From positions 1-38,999 of the forward strand of contig JADZED010000036.1 in the NCBI GenBank assembly GCA_020850715.1: a DNA stretch of 38,999 bases, read 5' to 3'. A program made the translations under genes and the position numbers. Below are positions 24,622 through 31,519 of this stretch, one piece after another. The stretch's first letter is position 1, and each line of letters opens with the position of its first letter. The stretch comes from Acidobacteriota bacterium (GTDB lineage Bacteria > Acidobacteriota > Vicinamibacteria > Vicinamibacterales > CAVVIG01). The notes under the pieces are model-generated. The model worked only from the letters and a program-made list of their open reading frames with translations. It had not been told where the DNA came from and searched no databases.

Positions 24622-24671
24622 GCACCCCGGTACCCGGCACCGGGCACCCTGGCACCCAGCGTCCCGGCACC
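24622..24671. repeat. Imperfect 7-8 bp tandem repeat (GGCACC-type)
   Basis: The space between the VKOR-DsbA gene and the ABC ATPase gene is filled with degenerate copies of a CCCGGCAC-like unit (for example ccggtac, ccggcac, cgggcac, cctggcac, cccggcac). The period is 7-8 bp. It is too short for CRISPR and not a single hairpin, and resembles the short heptanucleotide repeats known between genes of some bacteria. Confidence 0.6.
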
Positions 24672-25910
24672 CTATTTCGCGTGCTCCAGTTCGTACTGAA
24701 GAGCCTGCTCGAAATACTGCGGCGGCAGGGCGCCCTCGACCTTCACGCCGTCGATGAAGAAGGTCGGCGTCGATCGCACCTGCAGGAGCTGACCCTGCGC
24801 GGCGTCGGCCTTCACCAGCGTCAGCGTGGACTGGTAGCGCGTGTCGAAGTCGGTAGGGGCGACCTTGCCGACCTCCTCCAGGCCCTGTTTGACGAGTTGC
24901 GGCGTCAGTTGCGGCTGGTTGGCGAAGATCCACTCGATCATCGCGTCCTCATGTCCCTGCTCGCGCGCCAGGCGCACGGCGACGGCCGCCTCGCACGACG
25001 AGGGGTGCGGGCCGCCGTTCGGGATCGTCGGATTGCACTCGGCCTCGAGCGGGAAGTCCTTCAGCACGTAGCGGACCTGCCCCGGGTGCTCGGCCTGCAG
25101 CTTCTTGATGATCGGCAGATACGCCATGTGCGACTGGCGGCACGGCGGACACTGGAAGTCGTTGAACTTCACGATGAGGACCTTCGCCCCTTCGGCGTCG
25201 ACGGCGACCGGCACCCGCGGCTGCGCGACGAACCAGCGTTCGAACTCCGCCCGCTGTTCCTCGGTTGGCGCGGGCAGCGCGCCGGGCGCCGAACCGCTCG
25301 TCGCCGCCGTGCTCGAGACGGCCGCCGCGGCGGCCGGCGTCGCTTCGCGCGGGAAGAACGCCAGCGCGGTCCCGGCGCCGGTTGCAAACAGCAGGACGAG
25401 CGCAATGGCCGCCGGGCTCCCCGCGAAGATGCGCAGGTCGGCGGCCGCGCGGCGCGGGAGCGCGCTCATCGGAATGCGGGTGGCCGCGCCCGACACGATG
25501 AAGAGGCCGATGACCGCGGCGTAGGTCGTGAGACAGACCACGCAGACGGCGCTCAGCACGAAGAACGAGAGATAGGCGAGATACAGAATGACCGAAAGCG
25601 CCAGCGTCGAGAGCAGGAACAGGTAACCCGGGACGCTCTCACGGACCGCCGGCCGCGCGGTCAGACCGGCCACGCTCAGGAGAGCGGCGCCCGCAAACCA
25701 GACGCCTCCCAGAATGGCGACCGGCACCCCGGCGACCGTGCTGTAGCGGCTCGCGTACACCTGGGTGCAGCTGATGGTGGCGCTCACGTCGCAGAAGCTG
25801 AGATACGTCGGGTCGTACAGCAGCCGGTAGTGCACGTAGGCCGCCGTGGCCGAGGCGCCAAGGCCCACGAGCGCGAACAGCAGCGCCAGGCGAGCGGCTG
25901 TCTTACTCAT
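24672..25910 (-). CDS. VKOR-DsbA fusion, disulfide bond-forming enzyme
   Basis: 412 aa from the ATG at 25910. N-terminal vitamin K epoxide reductase domain (about 1-185) with about five membrane helices, the loop cysteine pair C40/C48 and the quinone-side C123-V-V-C126. A linker (about 190-215) leads to a C-terminal DsbA-like thioredoxin domain (about 235-412) with C254-P-P-C257 and the cis-Pro loop STPTFFIDG. It oxidises exported proteins and passes electrons to quinone, replacing DsbB and DsbA in one polypeptide; such fusions are known in several phyla. The open frame extends to 26021, overlapping mntH, but the ATG at 25910 begins a normal N terminus. Divergent from mntH with a 104-bp spacer. 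It may supply disulfides to the Cys-rich pilin-like proteins nearby (inference). Confidence 0.94.
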   Translation of the reverse strand: MSKTAARLALLFALVGLGASATAAYVHYRLLYDPTYLSFCDVSATISCTQVYASRYSTVAGVPVAILGGVWFAGAALLSVAGLTARPAVRESVPGYLFLLSTLALSVILYLAYLSFFVLSAVCVVCLTTYAAVIGLFIVSGAATRIPMSALPRRAAADLRIFAGSPAAIALVLLFATGAGTALAFFPREATPAAAAAVSSTAATSGSAPGALPAPTEEQRAEFERWFVAQPRVPVAVDAEGAKVLIVKFNDFQCPPCRQSHMAYLPIIKKLQAEHPGQVRYVLKDFPLEAECNPTIPNGGPHPSSCEAAVAVRLAREQGHEDAMIEWIFANQPQLTPQLVKQGLEEVGKVAPTDFDTRYQSTLTLVKADAAQGQLLQVRSTPTFFIDGVKVEGALPPQYFEQALQYELEHAK

Positions 25911-25990
25911 TGGAATGGTACGAGTTGTAACTGACCCGGGCCCCGGCGTCAAGCCGTGCCCGCGGGACACCTTGCCAGACATGATAGACT

Positions 25991-26004
25991 TTTGAGTAGT
26001 CAAA
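25991..26004 (+). promoter_or_regulatory. Candidate operator palindrome upstream of mntH
   Basis: TTTGAGTAGTCAAA is an inverted repeat with 5-bp arms (TTTGA/TCAAA) around a 4-bp centre, 10 bp before the mntH ATG in the only AT-rich stretch of this spacer. Size and position fit a metal-responsive operator (MntR/DtxR type), but no specific regulator can be named from the sequence. Confidence 0.35.
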
Positions 26005-26014
26005 TTCAGAAACA

Positions 26015-27364
26015 ATGCCACCGCAAACCCCTGCCGCCCCCACCCGCGGCTGGCGTCTCGAGGCCCGCGACGTCAGCCTTCCCGAAGTTCACGCCTCGAT
26101 CGAGATCCCGCGCGAAGCCGGCTTCCTGCGCAAGTTCTTCGCGTTTGCGGGTCCAGGCTACCTCGTCGCGGTCGGCTACATGGACCCGGGCAACTGGGCC
26201 ACCGACCTGGCCGGAGGCGCGCGGTACGGCTACGCCCTGCTGAGCGTCATCATGCTGTCGAACCTGATGGCGATTCTGCTGCAGGCCCTGGCCGCGCGGC
26301 TCGGGATTGCCAGCGGGCGCGATCTGGCGCAGGCCTGCCGCGACAGCTACTCGCGTCCGGCGACCATCGCGCTCTGGCTGCTCTGCGAAATCGCCATCGC
26401 CGCCTGCGATCTCGCCGAGGTGATCGGCGCCGCCATCGCGCTGCATCTCCTCTTCGGCCTGCCGCTCATCTGGGGCGTCTGCCTCACGGCGCTCGACGTG
26501 CTCATCGTCCTGTACCTGCAGCACCACGGTTTCCGCTATGTCGAAGCGCTCGTCGTCGCGCTCATCCTGCTGATTGCGGGCTCCTTCGCGGTCGAGATCT
26601 GGCTGGCCAGGCCGGCGCTCCCCGAGGTCGCCGCGGGATTCCTCCCCCGGAGCGGCATCCTCCGCGATCAGGAGATGCTCTACATCGCGATCGGCATCCT
26701 CGGGGCAACCGTGATGCCGCACAACCTGTACCTGCACTCGTCGATCGTGCAGACGCGCAAGTACGGCGACAGCGAGTCGGGACGGGGGGAGGCCATCCGC
26801 TTCGCGTCGATCGATTCGGCGGTCGCGCTGATGTTCGCGCTCTTCATCAACGCGGCGATCCTCGTGATGGCCGCGGCGACCTTCCATGGGACCGGACACC
26901 AGGATGTCGCCGACATCGGCGATGCCTATCAACTGCTGTCGCCGCTGATGGGCACGACGCTCGCCAGCGTGCTGTTCGCGGTCGCGCTGCTCTTCGCGGG
27001 CCAGAACGCCACCCTGACCGGCACGCTCGCGGGGCAGATCGTGATGGAGGGCTTCATCAACCTGCGCATCCGGCCATGGCTGCGCCGCCTGGTGACCCGG
27101 CTCATTGCGATCATTCCGGCCGTCATCGTGGTGATCCTGTACGGCGAGCGCGGCACCGGCCCGCTGCTCATCCTGAGCCAGGTGATCCTGAGCCTCCAGC
27201 TCCCCTTTGCGGTCTTCCCCCTCGTGGCCTTCACGGGCGATCCGCACAAGATGGGACGCTTCGTGAACCCGCCGTGGGTGAAGGCGCTGGCGTGGAGTGT
27301 CGCGGTTATCATCGGAGGGCTGAATCTCTGGCTGCTGTATCTGACGGTGGCCGGGTTCTTCTGA
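26015..27364 (+). CDS. mntH: NRAMP-family divalent metal (Mn/Fe) transporter
   Basis: Proton-coupled importer of Mn(II) and/or Fe(II) in the inner membrane. The 449-aa protein has about eleven membrane helices and both metal-site signatures: DPGN at residues 57-60 ([11 protein letters not shown]) in helix 1 and MPH at 234-236 ([13 protein letters not shown]) in helix 6. The helix-10/11 region ([20 protein letters not shown]) also matches the family. No good Shine-Dalgarno precedes the ATG. Divergent from the VKOR-DsbA gene; followed after 47 bp by a UspA gene, a pairing seen in other bacteria. An upstream palindrome may control it. Confidence 0.95.
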   Translation: MPPQTPAAPTRGWRLEARDVSLPEVHASIEIPREAGFLRKFFAFAGPGYLVAVGYMDPGNWATDLAGGARYGYALLSVIMLSNLMAILLQALAARLGIASGRDLAQACRDSYSRPATIALWLLCEIAIAACDLAEVIGAAIALHLLFGLPLIWGVCLTALDVLIVLYLQHHGFRYVEALVVALILLIAGSFAVEIWLARPALPEVAAGFLPRSGILRDQEMLYIAIGILGATVMPHNLYLHSSIVQTRKYGDSESGRGEAIRFASIDSAVALMFALFINAAILVMAAATFHGTGHQDVADIGDAYQLLSPLMGTTLASVLFAVALLFAGQNATLTGTLAGQIVMEGFINLRIRPWLRRLVTRLIAIIPAVIVVILYGERGTGPLLILSQVILSLQLPFAVFPLVAFTGDPHKMGRFVNPPWVKALAWSVAVIIGGLNLWLLYLTVAGFF

Positions 27365-27411
27365 GCAGCGCCGCGCCGGCGGTGCCGGTCGCGCGCCTGC
27401 GGGATCGGCCT

Positions 27412-27834
27412 ATGTACAAGCGCATTCTCGTCGCCGTCGAGCACTCCCCGGCGGATCGGACGATCCTCGAGCACGTCGCGGGCCTCGCCAAGCTGACGGG
27501 GGCATCGCTGCTGCTCGTGCACGTGGCCGACGGGTGGGCGGCGCGGCACTTCGATCAGCTCAAGCTTCGCGAATCCGAAGAGATGATCGAGGACCGGGCG
27601 TACCTCGAACGCACGGCCGCCGACCTCGCCGCCCGCGGCTTCCGGACCGAGACGCATCTGGCCCTGGGCGATCCGGCGACCGAGCTCATCAGGGTGGCCA
27701 GCGAGCGGGATGTCGATCTGATCGCCATGTCGACGCACGGCCATCGGTTCCTCTCCGACGTGATCCGCGGCGCGACGGCCGATCGCGTGCGGCATCTCGT
27801 GAAGTGCCCGGTGCTGCTGCTGCGCGCGTATTAG
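27412..27834 (+). CDS. Universal stress protein, UspA family
   Basis: 140-aa cytoplasmic protein with the Rossmann-like Usp fold: N-terminal YKRILVAVEHSPADR, a central LLLVHVADG strand, and the C-terminal nucleotide-loop region MSTHGHRFLSDVIRGATADR followed by CPVLLLR. The ATP-binding G-x2-G-x9-G-(S/T) motif is only partly kept. The ATG at 27412 matches the family N terminus; the longer open frame runs inside mntH. Likely cotranscribed with mntH and possibly linked to metal or oxidative stress (inference). Confidence 0.93.
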   Translation: MYKRILVAVEHSPADRTILEHVAGLAKLTGASLLLVHVADGWAARHFDQLKLRESEEMIEDRAYLERTAADLAARGFRTETHLALGDPATELIRVASERDVDLIAMSTHGHRFLSDVIRGATADRVRHLVKCPVLLLRAY

Positions 27835-27842
27835 AACGACCG

Positions 27843-27870
27843 CCAGTCGCCAGTCTCCAGTCGCCAGTCG
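27843..27870. repeat. Heptanucleotide tandem repeat (CCAGTCG)x4
   Basis: Four head-to-tail 7-bp units: ccagtcg, ccagtct, ccagtcg, ccagtcg, starting 9 bp after the UspA stop codon. One base differs in unit two. It lies in an intergenic space and not in a coding frame. It resembles short tandemly repeated repetitive (STRR) heptamers described in filamentous cyanobacteria. Confidence 0.8.
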
Positions 27871-27914
27871 GGTCCTTTTGCAGTACGCTGAAGAGCGATA
27901 CCACAGGAGGTCGG

Positions 27915-28121
27915 ATGGCGAGTCGCACCAAACCCACCCTCGAAAAGCGCGCCAAGGAGCGGGCCCGGCAGGAGAAGCGGAAGCTGAAGGAAGAAAAGCG
28001 GGCCCACGCCAAGTTGAACCGGGCGAGCTCGCCGCGCCGCGCCGGCGATGAAGATCCGGATATCGCGGGCATCGTCCCCGGACCGCAGCCGAACCCCTGG
28101 GGCGACTCCGACGACTTCTGA
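27915..28121 (+). CDS. Small basic conserved protein of unknown function
   Basis: 68 aa with a perfect AGGAGG ribosome binding site 4 bp before the ATG. The N-terminal two thirds is a highly charged Lys/Arg/Glu helix (KPTLEKRAKERARQEKRKL), and the C terminus has a conserved-looking tail DPDIAGIVPGPQPNPWGD. I believe similar small proteins with the IVPGPQ tail are widespread, but no function is known to me. Likely cytoplasmic; the basic helix might contact nucleic acid or the ribosome (speculative). It stands alone between the repeat and a GC-rich hairpin. Confidence 0.75.
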   Translation: MASRTKPTLEKRAKERARQEKRKLKEEKRAHAKLNRASSPRRAGDEDPDIAGIVPGPQPNPWGDSDDF

Positions 28122-28156
28122 TCAGACACGCGTCGAGGCGGCCCGAGGCGGCGCGG

Positions 28157-28173
28157 GGGCGGCGGGGCCGCCC
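28157..28173 (+). terminator. Possible GC-rich terminator hairpin
   Basis: A 7-bp GGGCGGC/GCCGCCC stem with a 3-base loop, 36 bp after the stop of the small basic protein gene. No T-tract follows, so intrinsic termination is uncertain. Confidence 0.3.
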
Positions 28174-28250
28174 GCGGCCGGCAACGAGGACGCGTGACCG
28201 GCGCCCGCCAGATGTCCTATGATGGGCTGTCCCCGGCGGTCGTCCTTCAG

Positions 28251-29306
28251 ATGCGACGCATAGTCCTGACCCTGACCGTCGCTTCCCTGCTCATCGCCGG
28301 CGCGCCGCTGCGCGCACAGGAACTGAGCTTCACCTTCTTCGGCGACTACCTGGAATCGCTGCGCCGGCAGGCCGGCATCCCCGGGCTGACGGCCATCATC
28401 GCGGGCCCCGACGGCGTCGTGTGGACGCGCGCGCTCGGAAACGCGAACGTCGAGCGCGCGGTGGCGGCGCGCACCGATACGCCGTTCCATCTGGACGGCA
28501 TCACCCAGGTAATCACCGCCGCCCTCGTTCTTCGCTGCGTCGAGGAAGGGCGATTGTCGCTCGCCGACCGCGCCGGGCAGTACGATCCGGCCAGCCCGGA
28601 CGCGGGCGCCACGCTCGGACAACTGCTCACGCACACGACGACGGGCGCCGGCGGCCGCACCTTCGAGTACCGGCCCGAACGCCTGCAGCCGCTCGCAGCG
28701 GCGGTCGCCGCGTGCACCGGCGGATCGTTCCGTGCGGCGGTCGCCGCGCTCTTCGACCGGCTCGCGATGGCCGATTCGGTGCCGGGCGTCGAGGCGGCCC
28801 GGACGGATCTGGCAGACCCGGCGATCCCGACCTCCGATCGTCAGCGCTATCGGAACGTGCTCGATCGCCTCGCCTCGCCCTACGCCGTCGATCGCGCCGG
28901 ACGCGCGACGCCGGCCGCGCACCCGTCGACCGCGCTCAGCGCCTGGAACGGCGTCGTGTCGAGCGCGGACGATCTCGCCAAGCTCGATCTCGCGCTCAAG
29001 CGCGGCGTGCTGCTCGAGCCCGGCACGCTGGCCTCGGCGTGGCAGCCGCCGCTCGGACCGGGGGGCCAGCCGCTGCCGCACGGCGCCGGCTGGTTCGTCC
29101 AGGGCTACAACGGCGCGCGCGTGGCGTGGCAGTTCGGCATGGCCGAGAACGCCTCCTCGACCCTCATCGCCACGATCCTGCCGCGCGGCCTCACGCTCAT
29201 TCTCCTCGCGAACAGCGACGGCCTGGCAAAGTCGTTCGCGCTCGCGGACGGCGACCTCACCGCCTCGCCGTTTGGAAAGGTATTCCTTGCCACGTTCGTG
29301 CGGTAG
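28251..29306 (+). CDS. Beta-lactamase-fold (serine hydrolase-like) protein, probable pseudoenzyme
   Basis: 351 aa from the ATG at 28251, which gives a clean signal peptide (1-23, ending PLRAQ); an ATG at 28194 in frame is less likely. The overall pattern is that of class C beta-lactamase/esterase family proteins (IPGLTAIIAGPDGVVWTRALG, LVLRCVEEGRLSLADR, TLGQLLTHTTTG, GVVSSADDLAKLDLAL). However the S-x-x-K motif is replaced by G83-I-T-Q86 (in HLDGITQVIT), the Y-x-N motif reads Y140-R-P142, and the H-T-G/K-T-G block reads WQFG (293-296). All three catalytic motifs appear lost, so it may bind a peptide or peptidoglycan-like ligand and not hydrolyse it (inference). A barrel protein gene follows after 7 bp. 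Confidence 0.82.
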   Translation: MRRIVLTLTVASLLIAGAPLRAQELSFTFFGDYLESLRRQAGIPGLTAIIAGPDGVVWTRALGNANVERAVAARTDTPFHLDGITQVITAALVLRCVEEGRLSLADRAGQYDPASPDAGATLGQLLTHTTTGAGGRTFEYRPERLQPLAAAVAACTGGSFRAAVAALFDRLAMADSVPGVEAARTDLADPAIPTSDRQRYRNVLDRLASPYAVDRAGRATPAAHPSTALSAWNGVVSSADDLAKLDLALKRGVLLEPGTLASAWQPPLGPGGQPLPHGAGWFVQGYNGARVAWQFGMAENASSTLIATILPRGLTLILLANSDGLAKSFALADGDLTASPFGKVFLATFVR

Positions 29307-29313
29307 TCGCCGC

Positions 29314-29901
29314 GTGCGCCAGATCCTGGCCGCGTTCCTGACGGCCGCCGTCGCGCTGGCCCCCGCGCGCGCCTGGGCCGAGCGCCAGGTCAAGCCGTTC
29401 TTCGGCGGCGCCTTCGCCGGCCGCACCACGTTCTTCGATCTCGACAACGCGGCTGGCGACGCGCATCTTGCACTCGGCGGCAGCGCGCTGGTGCTCGGCG
29501 AACTGGTCGGCGTCGAAGCCGACCTCGGACGCGTGTCTGCCTTCTTCCGCTCGGGCGATCGCCATCTGGTGGTGGCCGGCAGCGTCACGACCTTGACCGG
29601 CAACCTCGTCCTCGCCATGCCCCGTCGTCTGACGCAGTACTCGCTGCGCCCCTATCTGGTCGGCGGCGGCGGCCTCGTCCACGCCCGCGTGAAGGACTCG
29701 CTCGAGGTGCTTCGAGTGTCGAGCACGCTGGCGACGATCGACCTCGGCGCGGGCGCGACCGGCTTTCTCAGCGACCGCTTCGGCCTCGACTGGCAGCTCC
29801 GCTACTTCCGCAGCATCGGGGGCGACCAGCGGAGCCAGAGCTTCGGACCCGAGCAGCTTTCGTTCTGGCGTGCGACAATGGCGCTCGCCTTCCGGTACTG
29901 A
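29314..29901 (+). CDS. Small outer-membrane beta-barrel protein
   Basis: 195 aa from a GTG at 29314, chosen because it starts a good signal peptide (1-22, ending ARAWA). The mature part begins VKPFFGGAFAG and alternates short amphipathic strands with Gly-rich turns (SLRPYLVGGGGLVHARV, IDLGAGATGFLSDRFGLDW), ending in an aromatic residue (ALAFRY), all typical of OmpX/OmpW-like porin-fold proteins. The function is unknown. It begins 7 bp after the pseudo-hydrolase and ends 3 bp before the DUF4390 gene, so the three envelope proteins form an operon. Confidence 0.75.
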   Translation: MRQILAAFLTAAVALAPARAWAERQVKPFFGGAFAGRTTFFDLDNAAGDAHLALGGSALVLGELVGVEADLGRVSAFFRSGDRHLVVAGSVTTLTGNLVLAMPRRLTQYSLRPYLVGGGGLVHARVKDSLEVLRVSSTLATIDLGAGATGFLSDRFGLDWQLRYFRSIGGDQRSQSFGPEQLSFWRATMALAFRY

Positions 29902-29904
29902 CCC

Positions 29905-30453
29905 ATGGTGCATCGTCTGGCCCGCCGGGCCGCCCTGTTCGCGATCGCCGCCGCGCTCGCCGCCTCGAGCGCCGCCGCCCAGAGCGCCGAGTCGCTGCGG
30001 ATCGTCCCGGTCGTCCACGACGACGAGGTGTCGGTCTCCTTCGAGCTCGCCGACGCCTATACCGACGATGTGCGCGCATCGATCGCCAGCGGACTCAAGA
30101 CGACGTTCACCTACGACGTCGACCTCAGGATGTCGGTGGCCGCCTGGTTCAACCGGACGATCGCCTCGGTCGTGGTCACGACCAGCGATCAGTTCGACAA
30201 CCTGACGCGCCGCCACACGATGACGCGAACCGTCGACGGGCGCGTGGTCGACACGCTCACCACCGACGACGAAGCGGCCGTGGGACGATGGCTGACCGCC
30301 GTGGCGCGGATGCCGCTCTGCAAGACGTCGAAGCTCGACCCCAACCGCGAGTACTACGTGCAGATCAGCGCGCGCGGCCGGCCGAACCGCGGATCGCTGC
30401 TCGGGTGGGTGAGCGCGGTGCACGGCGAGGCGACGTTCACCTTCGTGCCGTAG
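29905..30453 (+). CDS. Secreted DUF4390-like protein
   Basis: 182 aa with signal peptide (1-26, ending SAAAQ). Mature part: a strand-rich domain with SVSFELADAYTDDVRASIAS, GLKTTFTYDVDL and a C-terminal half with TSDQFDNLTRRHTMTR and EYYVQISARGR. The order, with a short N-terminal strand-helix segment, a Gly/Thr-rich strand and the D.LT..y pattern, fits DUF4390, a periplasmic family of unknown function. It starts 3 bp after the barrel gene stop. Third gene of the small envelope operon. Confidence 0.7.
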   Translation: MVHRLARRAALFAIAAALAASSAAAQSAESLRIVPVVHDDEVSVSFELADAYTDDVRASIASGLKTTFTYDVDLRMSVAAWFNRTIASVVVTTSDQFDNLTRRHTMTRTVDGRVVDTLTTDDEAAVGRWLTAVARMPLCKTSKLDPNREYYVQISARGRPNRGSLLGWVSAVHGEATFTFVP

Positions 30454-30487
30454 CGTCCTGGCCCCCCGGGCCATCGCTCGAGAGACA

Positions 30488-31048
30488 ATGCCAGACTTTC
30501 TCCTGCGGCCCTGGCCGTGGTACGTGGCCGGACCGATCATCGGGCTCATGCCGGCGGCCCTGCTGCTGCTCGGCAACCGCGCGCTCGGCGTCTCGAACAA
30601 TCTCCGCCATATGTGCGCCGCGCTCCTCCCCGGCGCGATCGGCTACCTCCGCTACGACTGGCGCCGCGAGGGCGGCTGGAACCTCGCGTTCGCCTCCGGC
30701 ATCGTCGCAGGCGGACTGATCGGCGGCGTCCTGCTCGGCAATCCCCGGCCGGTGGCGATTGCCGCCGCGACGCGCGCCTCGCTCGCCGCGCTGGGTGTCT
30801 CCAGCTTCGGCGGGCTGGCCCCTGCCGACCTGTTCAACTGGGCCAATCTGCTGACCGTGCGCGGCGCATCGCTCATCCTCGGGGGCGGCTTTCTCGTGGG
30901 CTTCGGCACCGCGTACGCCGGCGGGTGCACGTCGGGGCACGGCCTCTCCGGCATCGCCGACCTGCAGGTCGCATCGCTCGTCGCCCTGATCGGGTTCTTC
31001 GCCGGCGGGATCGCGGGGACCTTCCTCCTGCTGCCGCTGCTCGTATGA
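30488..31048 (+). CDS. YeeE/YedE-family sulfur transporter, first half
   Basis: 186 aa, about five membrane helices. Carries the conserved cysteine motif AYAGGCTSGHGLSG (about residues 140-153), characteristic of YeeE/TsuA proteins that conduct thiosulfate or related sulfur species. Full-length YeeE has two such repeats; here the protein is half size and its stop overlaps the start of the second half as ATGA, so the two together should form one transporter (PmpA/PmpB-like arrangement). The ATG is 34 bp after the DUF4390 gene. Confidence 0.9.
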   Translation: MPDFLLRPWPWYVAGPIIGLMPAALLLLGNRALGVSNNLRHMCAALLPGAIGYLRYDWRREGGWNLAFASGIVAGGLIGGVLLGNPRPVAIAAATRASLAALGVSSFGGLAPADLFNWANLLTVRGASLILGGGFLVGFGTAYAGGCTSGHGLSGIADLQVASLVALIGFFAGGIAGTFLLLPLLV

Positions 31049-31455
31049 CGCGTTATTTCGCCGCGGGCGTCCTCTTCGGCTTCGTCATCACGAAAGCCGA
31101 GGTGATCTCCTGGTTCCGCATCCAGGAGATGTTCCGCTTCCAGGGCTTCCATATGTTCGGCATCTTCGCGACGGCGCTGCCCACCGCGATCGTGACCGTG
31201 CAGCTGCTGAAGCGGCGCGGCGCGCGCGCGTTCACCGGCGAGCCGATCGCCTCCTCGCCCAAGGAGATCGGCACCGGCATCCGCTACGGCGTGGGGGGAA
31301 TTGTCTTCGGGCTCGGCTGGGCGCTGACCGGCGCCTGCCCCGGCCCGCTGTTCGCGCTGGTCGGGAGCGGCGTCACGGTGGTGGCGGCGGCGATTGCGGG
31401 CGCCATGGCGGGGACCTGGACCTACGGGCTCCTGCGTCCGCGCCTGCCGCACTGA
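31045..31455 (+). CDS. YeeE/YedE-family sulfur transporter, second half
   Basis: 136 aa from ATG 31045, overlapping the first half by 4 bases. About four membrane helices; motifs TRYFAAGVLFGFVITKAEVIS and the second conserved cysteine in GWALTGACPGPLFALVGSG. Matches the DUF6691/YeeE C-terminal half. The two-gene form is common in bacteria that import sulfur compounds or use them with rhodanese-like enzymes; no rhodanese gene is present here. Convergent with the first Oar-like receptor, separated by a strong hairpin. Confidence 0.9.
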   Translation: MTRYFAAGVLFGFVITKAEVISWFRIQEMFRFQGFHMFGIFATALPTAIVTVQLLKRRGARAFTGEPIASSPKEIGTGIRYGVGGIVFGLGWALTGACPGPLFALVGSGVTVVAAAIAGAMAGTWTYGLLRPRLPH

Positions 31456-31471
31456 GGCGGCCCCAGGGAGG

Positions 31472-31511
31472 CCGCGCGTGCCTCCCCTCGAGATGGGGGA
31501 GACACGCGCGG
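31472..31511. terminator. Bidirectional hairpin between yeeE second half and receptor 1
   Basis: Arms 31472-31487 and 31496-31511 form a 16-bp stem with a single G-T type mismatch and an 8-base loop. It lies between two converging stop codons, 8 bp after the stop of receptor 1. No T-tract is seen on either side, so its stop-signal role rests on position and stem strength. Confidence 0.65.
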
Positions 31512-31519
31512 AAGCGCAC

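Noticed and set aside
24622..27870. CRISPR-like repeats
   Set aside because: Both repeat tracts have 7-8 bp units without spacers and no cas genes are nearby.
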